DNA from: Paenibacillus guangzhouensis
GTDB taxonomy: Bacteria; Bacillota; Bacilli; Paenibacillales; Paenibacillaceae
DNA length: 64,000 nucleotides
NCBI RefSeq assembly: GCF_009363075.1
Contig: NZ_CP045293.1
Span: 6,300,001-6,364,000 of the forward strand
Direction of reading: 5' to 3'
Part shown: positions 36,815 through 45,977 of the stretch, in pieces
Layout of the letters: the number at the start of each line of letters is the position of its first letter
Position numbering within the stretch: the first letter of the stretch is position 1
The notes under the pieces: model-generated
The model's database searches: none
Told to the model about the DNA's origin: nothing
What the model saw: the letters and a program-made list of their open reading frames with translations, nothing else
Translations under genes and position numbers: made by a program

Positions 36815-36849
36815 GATATAAAGACGATTTAAAGATTTGTCTTTATATC
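36815..36849. promoter_or_regulatory. perfect inverted repeat, candidate operator
   Basis: GATATAAAGAC (36815-36825) and GTCTTTATATC (36839-36849) are perfect 11-bp arms. The 13-base centre repeats the half-site (GATTTAAAGATTT). It sits between the regulator and the sugar operon that starts at 36903. A transcription-factor site is more likely than a terminator, because there is no T tract and the centre also carries half-sites. Confidence 0.55.
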
Positions 36850-36902
36850 ACTCTTGTCGCTATGATGGAGACAGATCCACATGGCGAAAGGGGAAGAGTA
36901 CA

Positions 36903-37919
36903 TTGCGAACGATAGAGGAATTGGAAGCCAAGTTAGCTGAGCCTTCTGAGGCATTGATCAAGGATTTATCTTCCGTAGACGGCGACATCTTAATTCTTGG
37001 TGTTGGCGGGAAAATGGGACCGAGCCTTGCTCGCCTCGCGAAAAATGCGATTCGTGAAGGCGGATTGAACAAACGCGTGATCGGTGTATCGCGGTTCTCG
37101 AATGAAGAAGCGAGACGTGAGCTGGAGGATGCGGGAATCGAGACGATTTCCTGCGATTTGTTGAATGATGATGAGTTGATGCAGCTGCCGCATGCCGACA
37201 ACATGATTTATATGGCGGGCAATAAATTCGGGACGACAGGCAGAGAGCATTTCACGTGGGGCATGAATACCTATTTGCCAGGCAGAGTATCGGAGAAATA
37301 TAAGGGCTCCCGAATCGTCGTCTTCTCTTCGGGCAATATTTACCCGTTCATGCCGATCGGCAGCGGCGGAGCCAGCGAGTCGGTAACGCCCGAGCCGCTT
37401 GGGGAATATGCTCAGTCTACCTTGGGCCGCGAACGCATCTTCGAGTTCCATTCCCACAAGAACGGAACCCCAATGGTGTTCTATCGCTTGAACTACGCCA
37501 TTGATATGCGGTATGGTGTGCTGCTCGAAATTGCAAAATCGGTGAACGAACAACGTGCCATTAATCTAACGATGGGCCATGCGAACGTGATCTGGCAGGG
37601 GGATGCCAATCAGATGGCGCTGCGCTGCCTGACGGAATGCACGAATCCGCCGAGCATTATGAACATTACAGGGCCGGAGACGATGTCTATTCGCTGGGCT
37701 GCCGAAGAATTTGCCAAGCGGCTCGCGAAGGAAGCGATATTCGAAGGCACGGAATCGGAGCTGGCGCTGCTGAATAACGCCTCGAAATCGCATCAGCGCT
37801 TTGGTTATCCATCGGTATCTATGCTCCAGATGATCGACTGGGTCGCAGAATGGATTCAAGCCGGCGGCACAACGTGGAATAAGCCTACGCACTTCCAGGA
37901 ACGAAAGGGGAAATACTAG
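36903..37919 (+). CDS. NAD(P)-dependent epimerase/oxidoreductase (extended SDR-like)
   Basis: Rossmann-fold protein of 338 residues. The dinucleotide motif is ILGVGGKMGPSLA near residue 28. Later blocks are VIGVSRF, DNMIYMAGNKFGT, RIVVFSSGNIYPF, then EYAQSTLGRERIFE in the place of the YxxxK helix. YxxxK itself is not clear, so the catalytic step is uncertain. TTG start at 36903 with GAAAGGGG-type ribosome site upstream. First gene of a three-gene run with a DHDPS-like aldolase and a Gfo/Idh dehydrogenase, suggesting sugar-acid or inositol-like catabolism. Confidence 0.75.
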   Translation: MRTIEELEAKLAEPSEALIKDLSSVDGDILILGVGGKMGPSLARLAKNAIREGGLNKRVIGVSRFSNEEARRELEDAGIETISCDLLNDDELMQLPHADNMIYMAGNKFGTTGREHFTWGMNTYLPGRVSEKYKGSRIVVFSSGNIYPFMPIGSGGASESVTPEPLGEYAQSTLGRERIFEFHSHKNGTPMVFYRLNYAIDMRYGVLLEIAKSVNEQRAINLTMGHANVIWQGDANQMALRCLTECTNPPSIMNITGPETMSIRWAAEEFAKRLAKEAIFEGTESELALLNNASKSHQRFGYPSVSMLQMIDWVAEWIQAGGTTWNKPTHFQERKGKY

Positions 37920-38989
37920 TGGCTGCAACTACACTTTCATCTGAATTGTTCAGCGCGCTGCATGAGGGACTGGTCATTCCGGCGCATCCCTTAGCACTGG
38001 ATCAGAACCGCCAATTGGACGAGCGTCATCAACGCGCTTTAACCCGTTATTATGCGGCTTCGGGAGCGGGCGGGATTGCGATTGGCGTTCATTCGACGCA
38101 ATTCGAAATTCGCGACGAACCATACAATTTGTATGAGCCTGTCCTGCGCATGGCGGCGGAAGAAATCGCAAAGGCGAACATCACGCGTCCGTTCTTGAAG
38201 GTCGCGGGCGTGTGCGGACTGACGGAACAGGCCATCCAGGAGACCCGGTTAGCTGCGTCGCTTGGCTATGATGCGGCGCTGCTGAGCATGGGCGGTCTGG
38301 TCGACTGGAGCGAGCAGGATGTGCTGGAGCGTACGAAGCAGATTGCAGCGATCATGCCGGTCATCGGTTTCTATTTGCAGCCATCCGTGGGCGGCCGTAT
38401 CTTCAGCTTCGACTTCTGGCGCCAGTTCGCGGACATACCTAACGTCGTGGCGATCAAGATGGCGCCGTTCAATCGCTATCAGACGATTGATGTAGTCCGC
38501 GCCGTGTGCAATTCCAGCAGGCGCGATGAAATCGCGTTATATACCGGAAATGATGACAATATCATCAATGATCTACTAACGACCTATCGGTTCGAAGTAG
38601 GCGGAGAGACGGTCGAGAAAGCCGTCGTTGGCGGATTGCTGGGACACTGGGCCGTCTGGACGAACAAGGCCGTGGAGCTGCTGGAGGAGATCAAGCTTGC
38701 AAGAGCGAACGGAGAAATCGCAACAGAATGGCTAACGCGGAACGTAGAAGTGACGGATGCGAATGCGGCATTCTTCGATCCGGCGCACCATTTCGCAGGC
38801 TGCATTCCCGGCATTCATGAAGTGCTGCGACGTCAAGGGCTGCTGCAGGGCATATGGTGCTTGAACCCGCATGAAACCTTGTCTCCGGGACAACGTGAGG
38901 AGATTGATCGCGTCTATCAGGCGTACCCGCATCTGAATGACGATGCGTTCGTATCCGAGCATCTGGCGACGTGGCTTGGCGACAAGTAG
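37919..38989 (+). CDS. dihydrodipicolinate synthase-family aldolase/lyase
   Basis: TIM-barrel class I aldolase relative of 356 residues, longer than DapA (about 290). The Schiff-base lysine is in PNVVAIKMAPFNRY, and the tyrosine in VIGFYLQPSVGG. The start GLVIPAHPLALDQNRQLDER resembles sugar-acid aldolases of this family (keto-acid cleavage). GTG start at 37919 shares a base with the upstream stop, so coupling is tight. Its reaction is presumably retro-aldol cleavage of a keto-deoxy sugar acid, not lysine synthesis; this is inference from context. Confidence 0.8.
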   Translation: MAATTLSSELFSALHEGLVIPAHPLALDQNRQLDERHQRALTRYYAASGAGGIAIGVHSTQFEIRDEPYNLYEPVLRMAAEEIAKANITRPFLKVAGVCGLTEQAIQETRLAASLGYDAALLSMGGLVDWSEQDVLERTKQIAAIMPVIGFYLQPSVGGRIFSFDFWRQFADIPNVVAIKMAPFNRYQTIDVVRAVCNSSRRDEIALYTGNDDNIINDLLTTYRFEVGGETVEKAVVGGLLGHWAVWTNKAVELLEEIKLARANGEIATEWLTRNVEVTDANAAFFDPAHHFAGCIPGIHEVLRRQGLLQGIWCLNPHETLSPGQREEIDRVYQAYPHLNDDAFVSEHLATWLGDK

Positions 38990-39011
38990 AGATCCGAAAG
39001 GGGAGAACATC

Positions 39012-39914
39012 GTGGATGTGATGAACATAGGTCTTGTCGGTACGGATTCCTCTCATGCCGTTGCATTTACGAAGCTGCTGAGCGATCTAACCGACGCGAA
39101 TCACGTGCCAGGAGGGAAGGTTATAGCAGCTTTTTCAGGCGGATCCATCGATTTCCCGCTTAGCGCAGATCGGGTAGAGGGCTTTATGGCGACGCTGGTA
39201 AGCGAGTTCGGCGTTCGGAGAGTGCAGACGCCTGAAGAAGTTGCTGAAGCCTGCGACGCCATATTGCTAACATCCGCAGACGGCCGGGTCCATTTGGATC
39301 AATTCCGGCGAATCGCGCCATACGGCAAACCGGTCTTTATCGATAAGCCGTTAGCGTTAACTAGTAGGGATGCCGATGAAATCTTTCGGATCGCCCGGCA
39401 GCATCAGGTTCCGTTCATGAGCAGTTCAGCTTTACGATATGTCCAGCCAATTGCTGACGAGTTAGAACTGAGAGGCGCTACGGCGGTCACTGGCGCTGAC
39501 GTCATAGGCCCTCTGGCTGTGGAACCTACGCAATCCTATTATTTTTGGTATGGCATTCATTCGGTAGAGCTGCTGTATGCCCTGATGGGTAGAGGCTGCT
39601 CAGAAGTCCAGGTAACCACGACGGACGCCTATGATCTCATCACTGCGACTTGGGAGGACGGGCGGTTGGGGACGGTCAAGCTCAGCCGCTTGCCAGAGAC
39701 ACCCTTCAGCGCCATCATCCACCGGGAGGGACAGAGCTCGGCAGTCGAGATAGACCTGGTTCGAAAGCCTCTTTATGCCGGTTTGCTAGAGCAGATCATC
39801 AGGCTGTTCCACACGCAAATCCCTCCGCTGGATTGGGTAGAGACCTTGGAAGTTATCCGTTTCGTGGAGGCGGCAGAGGAGAGCAGGAGATCGGGGCGTC
39901 CTGTGCGTTTATAA
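39012..39914 (+). CDS. Gfo/Idh/MocA-family oxidoreductase
   Basis: NAD(P)-dependent sugar dehydrogenase of 300 residues, shorter than the usual 330-390. The Rossmann start is MNIGLVGTDSSHAVAFTKLL, and the family EKP motif appears as PVFIDKPLAL. The C-terminal half holds GIHSVELLYALMG, with the usual catalytic His region. GTG 39012 follows GGGGAG by 7 bases; ATG 39021 is the alternative. Last gene before the importer promoter. Confidence 0.85.
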   Translation: MDVMNIGLVGTDSSHAVAFTKLLSDLTDANHVPGGKVIAAFSGGSIDFPLSADRVEGFMATLVSEFGVRRVQTPEEVAEACDAILLTSADGRVHLDQFRRIAPYGKPVFIDKPLALTSRDADEIFRIARQHQVPFMSSSALRYVQPIADELELRGATAVTGADVIGPLAVEPTQSYYFWYGIHSVELLYALMGRGCSEVQVTTTDAYDLITATWEDGRLGTVKLSRLPETPFSAIIHREGQSSAVEIDLVRKPLYAGLLEQIIRLFHTQIPPLDWVETLEVIRFVEAAEESRRSGRPVRL

Positions 39915-40019
39915 AATCGAGCATTTTCCACCACTTTAGCAATTTCCACACCCGAAAATGCTTGATATATAAGGGTTTTTCTGAATTTCTATCATCATAT
40001 GAACCGAAAAATCACGATA

Positions 40020-40063
40020 AATGAAAACGCTTCATTTACGGAATTTGATGCCCCGTCTATCAT
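40020..40063 (+). promoter_or_regulatory. promoter with cre-like site for the importer operon
   Basis: TTTACG (40035-40040) and TATCAT (40058-40063) are spaced 17 bases. Abutting the -35 is ATGAAAACGCTTCAT (40020-40034), which fits the catabolite-responsive element consensus WTGNAANCGNWNNCW at all but one fixed position. This suggests CcpA control of the operon starting at 40131. Confidence 0.5.
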
Positions 40064-40130
40064 TTGAATTGTCCGAACGAACGCTTCGGGCGAGGGGGAA
40101 AAATCACAGATTACAAGGGGAGGTACACAC

Positions 40131-41747
40131 ATGTCAAAAAGGATTCTCAGCATGGCGCTTGTCCTGACGCTGGCGGGTTCGCTGCTCGCTGCATGCGGCT
40201 CGGGAAGCGACAACAAGAATGAGAAAGCTTCAGATGGAGGAGCGAATGCTCCAAGCAATACGGTGGTGGAAGATACTTCGAAACAATATGGCGATACGGG
40301 TGGTCTAAAACTTCCGCTCGTCGATAAGCCGACGAAGATCACTTGGATGGTCGTGAGCGAGACGCCGCTGAACGATAAGCTGGTGGCGAAGGAAATCGAG
40401 AAACGCACGGGGATCACCGTCGATTTCCAGAATTATTCTTCGGCGACGTTCCAAGACAAACTTCGGTTGATCGTCGCATCGGGTAAGCTTCCGGATATTT
40501 TCCACGGACTTAAACCGGCTGAGCTGAAGAAAATCGGTCAACAAAAAGCGGTCGTAGCTATCAACGACTACGTCGATATGCTGCCGAACTTCAAAAAATT
40601 GTATGTCGATGAGAATCCATGGGTTGCCAATTCGTTCGGTGATGAGAATAACAAGCTTTATTCATGGCCGATTCATAATATGAACCGCGACGTGAACCAC
40701 GGCATGATGTATCGTAAAGATATTTTTGATAAAAACAATATTCCGGAATGGACCAATACGGAAGAGTTCTATCAGGCGCTGAAGAAATTAAAAGAAATCT
40801 ATCCGGATTCCTATCCGATGGCTTCCAAGACCAAAGAAAATATTTTTAGCGATCTTGCTTACGGCTGGGGCATCGGCGGCTTGAGCTACCCTGCTTATTA
40901 TGCTGAGAAAGATAAAACATGGAAATTCGCAGGCACACAGCCGGAGTATAAAGAAATGCTCGATTTCCTGAAAAAGCTGTATAACGAAGGCTTGCTGGAC
41001 CAAGAATTCCTGACCGATACAAGTGAATCTTGGACGTCCAAAATGACGACGGGTAAATCATTCGTAACATGGGATTGGATCGGACGTCTGGATCTGTTCT
41101 ACAACCAAGTCAGCGCGCAAAATCCGGAATACAACCTGCGTTATGGCAATCCGGTCGGGCCTACGGGCAATATCCGTACGCTGCCGAGAATCGATGCGGA
41201 TTTCGGGATCACGGTTGCTAATAACGCGAATAAAGAAGCTGCACTCAAATTGCTCGACTATTTGACGAGTCCATCGGGTTCAGAACTGATTACGCTTGGC
41301 GTGGAGGGCGTCAACTTCAACTTCGATGACAAAGGGAAACCGGTCTATCCGGAGCTCAAAGACCTTGCAACCGTAGAGATCAAAGCATTGGAAGAGCATT
41401 ACGGTATGTGGGTAGAGGGCATGTATCTGAATCCGGATCATCGCTCCGTCTACTACAACTACACAGAGAAAGAACAAGAGGCGCAGGACAAGATTGTCTC
41501 TGCCAAGAAATTCGAGCCGCTGGATCCGGTGCTCAATCTAACGGAGGACGAAATTGCAACCGTTGCCGAACTTCAGACCTCGATTATGAAATCGCAGAAT
41601 GAGTTTAATGCGAAGTATATCTTGAACAAGAGTTATGGCGACAAGGAATGGAATGATTGGTTGGTAACAGCTGAGAAGATGGGTGCAGCTCAATATGCAG
41701 ACGTGTATAACCAGGCTCAAAAACGTTATGATGCGAACCAAAAATAG
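40131..41747 (+). CDS. LplA-type extracellular sugar-binding lipoprotein
   Basis: ABC-importer solute-binding protein of 538 residues. The lipoprotein signal is MSKRILSMALVLTLAGSLLAAC with lipobox LLAAC. The mature part has the large-lobed fold of LplA-type binding proteins (KITWMVVSETPLNDKLVAKE near the start, LRLIVASGKLPDIF). Members bind oligosaccharides outside the cell. AGGGGAGG precedes the ATG. First gene of a roughly 14-kb operon. A hairpin after it may keep its mRNA at higher level than the permeases. Confidence 0.92.
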   Translation: MSKRILSMALVLTLAGSLLAACGSGSDNKNEKASDGGANAPSNTVVEDTSKQYGDTGGLKLPLVDKPTKITWMVVSETPLNDKLVAKEIEKRTGITVDFQNYSSATFQDKLRLIVASGKLPDIFHGLKPAELKKIGQQKAVVAINDYVDMLPNFKKLYVDENPWVANSFGDENNKLYSWPIHNMNRDVNHGMMYRKDIFDKNNIPEWTNTEEFYQALKKLKEIYPDSYPMASKTKENIFSDLAYGWGIGGLSYPAYYAEKDKTWKFAGTQPEYKEMLDFLKKLYNEGLLDQEFLTDTSESWTSKMTTGKSFVTWDWIGRLDLFYNQVSAQNPEYNLRYGNPVGPTGNIRTLPRIDADFGITVANNANKEAALKLLDYLTSPSGSELITLGVEGVNFNFDDKGKPVYPELKDLATVEIKALEEHYGMWVEGMYLNPDHRSVYYNYTEKEQEAQDKIVSAKKFEPLDPVLNLTEDEIATVAELQTSIMKSQNEFNAKYILNKSYGDKEWNDWLVTAEKMGAAQYADVYNQAQKRYDANQK

Positions 41748-41770
41748 ATAAATTTACGATGATTGAAGAG

Positions 41771-41814
41771 GGTGAATGGCGCGAAGGACTTGTAATTCCA
41801 GCGTGCCATTCACC
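41771..41814 (+). repeat. intra-operon hairpin between binding protein and permease
   Basis: GGTGAATGGC (41771-41780) pairs perfectly with GCCATTCACC (41805-41814), with CG pairs inside. No T tract, so it is more likely an mRNA-processing or stability element than a terminator. Confidence 0.7.
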
Positions 41815-41835
41815 AGCATCCAGGAGGGAAGAAAC

Positions 41836-42813
41836 GTGCCAAACCCTAACACGGAGAAGATCCTTACAAGGCATAAGCCATCGCTTGCGTCACGGATTTC
41901 CGTCTCGCTGATCGGGACGCTGAAGCATATGAAACGGGACAGACAGTTATTGGTTCTCTTTCTGCCATGCCTCATCTTTTATATTGTTTTCAGGTACGGG
42001 CCGATGTTCGGCTTAACGATTGCGTTCAAGGACTATAACGTATTCGAAGGCATTTTGGGCAGCAAATGGGTCGGTCTTAAGCATTTCATCAAGTTTTTCT
42101 CAAGCAATGATTTTTGGCTGCTGTTCAGAAACACGCTGGCACTAGGATTTTTCTCATTGATCTTCGGATTTCCGGTTCCAATTCTTTTGGCGATCATGCT
42201 GAATGAACTTCGGGTGAAATGGATGAGAAAATCAATTCAGACGCTGACGTATTTGCCGGCATTTTTGTCCGTTGTCATTATTAGCAGCATGGTGATCGAC
42301 TTTTTGTCACCAAGCAGCGGCTTGATCAACAAGCTGATGGCCGCGCTAGGGTTTGAGAAAATTTACTTTTTGATCATGCCGGAATGGTTCCGAACCATTT
42401 ATGTCGCGTCGGATATTTGGGCGAACATGGGCTATGAAGCAATCATCTATCTCGCTGCGATCGCAGGCATTAGCCCGACGCTGTACGAAGCGGCCAGGGT
42501 CGATGGATGCAGCAGGCTTCGGAGTCTGTGGTACATTACGATCCCAAGTCTCATGCCGACGATTCTCATTATGTTCATTTTGAAAACGGGGAACATGCTT
42601 CGGATCGGATATGAGAAAGTGTTGCTGCTCTACACGCCGACGACGTACGAAGTAGCGGATGTATTCTCTACTTATGTATACAGAAAAGGATTGCTTGAAT
42701 CCAATTACAGCTATGCTGCCGCTGTTGGCATGTTCGAAGCGTTAATCGCCATGATTATGCTGCTGTCGGCAAACTTCATAAGCAGAAAGGCTGGAGGTAA
42801 GGGGCTATGGTAG
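41836..42813 (+). CDS. LplB-type ABC sugar permease
   Basis: Integral membrane permease of 325 residues with six spans. The cytosolic EAA loop reads YEAARVDGCSRLRSLWYITIP (in part). The N-terminus is basic (KHMKRDRQ) before the first span LLVLFLPCLIFYIVF. GTG 41836 has AGGAGGG about 9 bases upstream; the frame is open from 41776 but the lipoprotein-permease hairpin lies there. Overlaps the second permease by 7 bases. No ATPase gene is nearby, so a shared MsmK-like ATPase is expected (inference). Confidence 0.9.
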   Translation: MPNPNTEKILTRHKPSLASRISVSLIGTLKHMKRDRQLLVLFLPCLIFYIVFRYGPMFGLTIAFKDYNVFEGILGSKWVGLKHFIKFFSSNDFWLLFRNTLALGFFSLIFGFPVPILLAIMLNELRVKWMRKSIQTLTYLPAFLSVVIISSMVIDFLSPSSGLINKLMAALGFEKIYFLIMPEWFRTIYVASDIWANMGYEAIIYLAAIAGISPTLYEAARVDGCSRLRSLWYITIPSLMPTILIMFILKTGNMLRIGYEKVLLLYTPTTYEVADVFSTYVYRKGLLESNYSYAAAVGMFEALIAMIMLLSANFISRKAGGKGLW

Positions 42814-43670
42814 GAGAATCCAAGCTTAATCTGTTCGGAGTCATCAACGCCCTGATCCTATGCTGCATTGGACTGATGACGGTCTATCCGATCATTTATA
42901 TTTTCTCGATATCGATCAGCGATACGGCTTCCGTTGTTCAGGGGAAAGTCACGTTGCTACCGCGAGGCATTAACTTTGATGCTTACTTGGAGGTTCTCAA
43001 GGACAAACGGATACCGAGAGCGTACCTGAATACGATTTTTTATACGGGATTCGGGACCTTTATCAACTTGTTGTTGACTGCGATCGCGGCGTATCCGTTG
43101 TCCCGTCCAGATTTCTTCTGGCGTAAATATTGGATGATCGGGATCGTGCTCACGATGTTCCTCAATCCGGGCATCATTCCGAATTATCTAATCGTACAAG
43201 GGCTGGGACTTACCGATACCGTGTGGGCGCTCGTCATTCCAAATGCGATCTGGACGATGGAGCTTATTATTCTGAAGAGCTTCTATGAGAGCATGTCTTC
43301 GCAGGTCCGCGAATCGGCATTGATCGACGGGGCCTCGGAATACAGGATTCTGTTCAACATCGTCATTCCGCTATCCAAACCGGCGCTCGCGTCGATCGGG
43401 CTCTTCTATTTCATGGGACACTGGAACAGCTTCTTCCTGCCGATGATCTATCTAACAGATTCAAGCATGTATCCGCTGCAGGTCGTTCTACGGGATATGC
43501 TCATCTTCGATGATGGCGCCAAGACAGGATTGGTCGATGCGGCGGCACTCGCGCCTCAAGCGAAGAAGAATGCAACGATCGTATTGTCGATGATCCCTGT
43601 CTTATTGATGTATCCGTTTGCCCAAAAGTACTTTGCGAAAGGAATTATGTTAGGTTCCGAGAAAGGGTGA
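42807..43670 (+). CDS. LplC-type ABC sugar permease
   Basis: Second permease of the importer, 287 residues and six spans. The family N-terminus VINALILCCIGLMTVYPIIYI and the EAA loop ESALIDGASEYRILFNIVIPLSKPALAS (in part) are visible, with C-terminal YFAKGIMLGSEKG. Start ATG 42807 overlaps the first permease end. Followed 46 bases later by the membrane AraC-type regulator, the typical order in Paenibacillus. Confidence 0.9.
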   Translation: MVGESKLNLFGVINALILCCIGLMTVYPIIYIFSISISDTASVVQGKVTLLPRGINFDAYLEVLKDKRIPRAYLNTIFYTGFGTFINLLLTAIAAYPLSRPDFFWRKYWMIGIVLTMFLNPGIIPNYLIVQGLGLTDTVWALVIPNAIWTMELIILKSFYESMSSQVRESALIDGASEYRILFNIVIPLSKPALASIGLFYFMGHWNSFFLPMIYLTDSSMYPLQVVLRDMLIFDDGAKTGLVDAAALAPQAKKNATIVLSMIPVLLMYPFAQKYFAKGIMLGSEKG

Positions 43671-43716
43671 CTCATGTATAATTGGATAAACAACAATGAG
43701 AAAGGATGGCTACGAC

Positions 43717-45960
43717 TTGAAGCGTTTATTTACGAATACGGGTATCGTGCAAATTTTTTGTTCGCTGCTCCTAGTCATCGGCATCATGTATGTATCCAAT
43801 TATATTGTCTATAAGAACTCTATCTCCGGGATCTACGAGAAGGTCGCGCAGAACAACAATCTTGCGGTCAAAACGATGATTCAGTCCTTCGACGACAGCT
43901 TTCGGTCGGTCAACAACATCATCCATGCCATTCACGGGCTTCCTTACAGCAGCCTGGAATCGGAAGAAGACGGGCGTATTGACATGGCCAAGGTATATAC
44001 GATGCAGGACAGCATTTCCACACTTGTCTCCTCCGTGGATTTCATCGAGGAAGTGATCGTATTCTACGACGATATGGATCTCGCCATTACCTCCATCGGA
44101 ACGAGCAGCCTCAACCAATTGTTCGATAAGAAATACAAGCATGATCTGTATAACGAGAACTATTGGCGCACGTACGTGAAGGGGAAGCACGGCTTCAAGG
44201 TGATGCCCGGACAATATTTCAAGGTTGCAACGGATGCATCGTGGCAGCGCAAGAAATTGATGGTCGCTATCGCCGGAAATAAGATCCGTATCTCGAACAA
44301 GAACATCATTATTCTCATGGATGAGACGGCTCTGCTCAAGCATCTGAATCAGAAGATGATACCGGGCGCTTCGCTGATCGTGCTCGATCAAGACCGCAGC
44401 GTGGTCATGAGCACGGATGCGAGCACCGATTTATCGGGCGTGATGGACGAGGTTTATTTCAATGCGTCCGATGAAGGGTCGTTGACGAAGGAAGATTATC
44501 AATACAACTTCTACAAGTCGGAATTCAACGATTTTGTGTATATCAACAAAGTGCCGTACCAGTTCCAGAATATCGATTCCGTCATCAGTGCCAATGAGAT
44601 GATTATGATCTCGGCCATCATCAGTGCGATCCTGTTGTCTGTGCTGCTCAGCATTTATTTGAACAGGCCGGTCAAGAAGATCATTCGTCAGCTTGGCGGC
44701 ACCAGCAGGGGAAATGATTTCCGCAAAATATTGAGCGGTGTCGTGAAAATGCAAATGGAGATCGATGAGACGAAGCAGCAATTGAAGGTAGCGGAGTCAG
44801 AAGCGCGTCGAAGCTTATTCCTGCAGGCTGTCGATGAATACGCTTACGCTGCCGATCCTGATCTGCAGCCGCAGAGCATCTATAGCGATCCGGTGCGCAG
44901 CAAATATTTCGCCATCACGATGGTGCATTTGGATCCGAAGGATAAAGAGCAGCAGCCGATGTTACCGGTGGAGAAGATCATCGAGGTTCTGCATCAAGTT
45001 CTGCAGAAGGTAAGCGACGATGTCCATGTGTTCTATGACAAGAACCTGCACTTCATAACGCTCGTCGGCATGGAGCAGCCGAATGATCGGTCCCTGCTGT
45101 TGAAGCGCTTGAAAGGGATGTTCGCTCAGCTGGAACAGGAGGAGCTGCAAGGGTATTCGGTGTGGGCGAGCGTGAGCAAGCTGTACACTGCCGAACTGGT
45201 GAACTATAAGCCGGCCTATCGCAGTGCGATGAATGGCTTGTTATACCGGGCCGTGAACGAGTCGTCTCATGTGCTGGATGTGGAGAAGATTCATTACGGA
45301 TGGAGCCTGTATTTCCCGTTCGACCGCATTGAGAAGCTGTCCAACTACATGGCGAACGGCAAGCTGCAGGAGGCCAAAGAGATCATCTCCGAGACGCTCC
45401 GGGAGAACGCGAATCGCAATGTTCATCATCATCAGATGGGGCATATCGCCAAAACGATGTTCCTGTACATGCTGCGGCATGCGAGCGTAACGGCCAATGC
45501 AGATGATGAAATGTATAAGCTGGAGCAGCGGTTCCTGCACAGGATCGATTTCGCCCATGACTATCTGGATATCGAGCAAGCGCTGATCGAGGCGGCGAAG
45601 CATATTGCCAAGCACAGCAAGCAGGAGGAGACGAACCGACTCAATCCGAACTTCATTTCGCAGTACATCGAGCTGCACTATATGGAGAATTTATATCTGG
45701 ATCATATTGCGGAGATTGTGGAGACGTCGCCGAAATATTTTTCGAGTTATTTTAAAAAGACGTTCGGGATCAACTACGTGGAGTATCTCAATAAGGTGAG
45801 ACTGTCGCATGCCAAAGAATTGCTGAAGGACAGTTCCTTGTCGATTAGCGAAATCGGAGAGAAGACGGGATATCTGAATTCTTCTACCTTCACGACGACA
45901 TTCAAAAAGTATTACGGCATTTCACCGAGCGAATATCGTAAACAAAATTCGAGCGAATAA
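43717..45960 (+). CDS. membrane-bound AraC-type transcriptional regulator with Cache-like sensor
   Basis: Regulator of 747 residues. First membrane span about residues 9-28, an extracytoplasmic sensor to about 285 (dCache-like layout, not certain), second span at about 290-312 (MIMISAIISAILLSVLLSIY), a cytosolic middle, and two AraC helix-turn-helix motifs at the C-terminus (LYLDHIAEIVETSPKYFSSYFKKTFG and LSISEIGEKTGYLNSSTFTTTFKKYYG in part). It probably senses a sugar outside and activates the operon. TTG 43717 with AGAAAGGATGG upstream is preferred over ATG 43696, which has no ribosome site. Confidence 0.88.
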   Translation: MKRLFTNTGIVQIFCSLLLVIGIMYVSNYIVYKNSISGIYEKVAQNNNLAVKTMIQSFDDSFRSVNNIIHAIHGLPYSSLESEEDGRIDMAKVYTMQDSISTLVSSVDFIEEVIVFYDDMDLAITSIGTSSLNQLFDKKYKHDLYNENYWRTYVKGKHGFKVMPGQYFKVATDASWQRKKLMVAIAGNKIRISNKNIIILMDETALLKHLNQKMIPGASLIVLDQDRSVVMSTDASTDLSGVMDEVYFNASDEGSLTKEDYQYNFYKSEFNDFVYINKVPYQFQNIDSVISANEMIMISAIISAILLSVLLSIYLNRPVKKIIRQLGGTSRGNDFRKILSGVVKMQMEIDETKQQLKVAESEARRSLFLQAVDEYAYAADPDLQPQSIYSDPVRSKYFAITMVHLDPKDKEQQPMLPVEKIIEVLHQVLQKVSDDVHVFYDKNLHFITLVGMEQPNDRSLLLKRLKGMFAQLEQEELQGYSVWASVSKLYTAELVNYKPAYRSAMNGLLYRAVNESSHVLDVEKIHYGWSLYFPFDRIEKLSNYMANGKLQEAKEIISETLRENANRNVHHHQMGHIAKTMFLYMLRHASVTANADDEMYKLEQRFLHRIDFAHDYLDIEQALIEAAKHIAKHSKQEETNRLNPNFISQYIELHYMENLYLDHIAEIVETSPKYFSSYFKKTFGINYVEYLNKVRLSHAKELLKDSSLSISEIGEKTGYLNSSTFTTTFKKYYGISPSEYRKQNSSE

Positions 45961-45977
45961 GTTGGAGTGACGACGTG

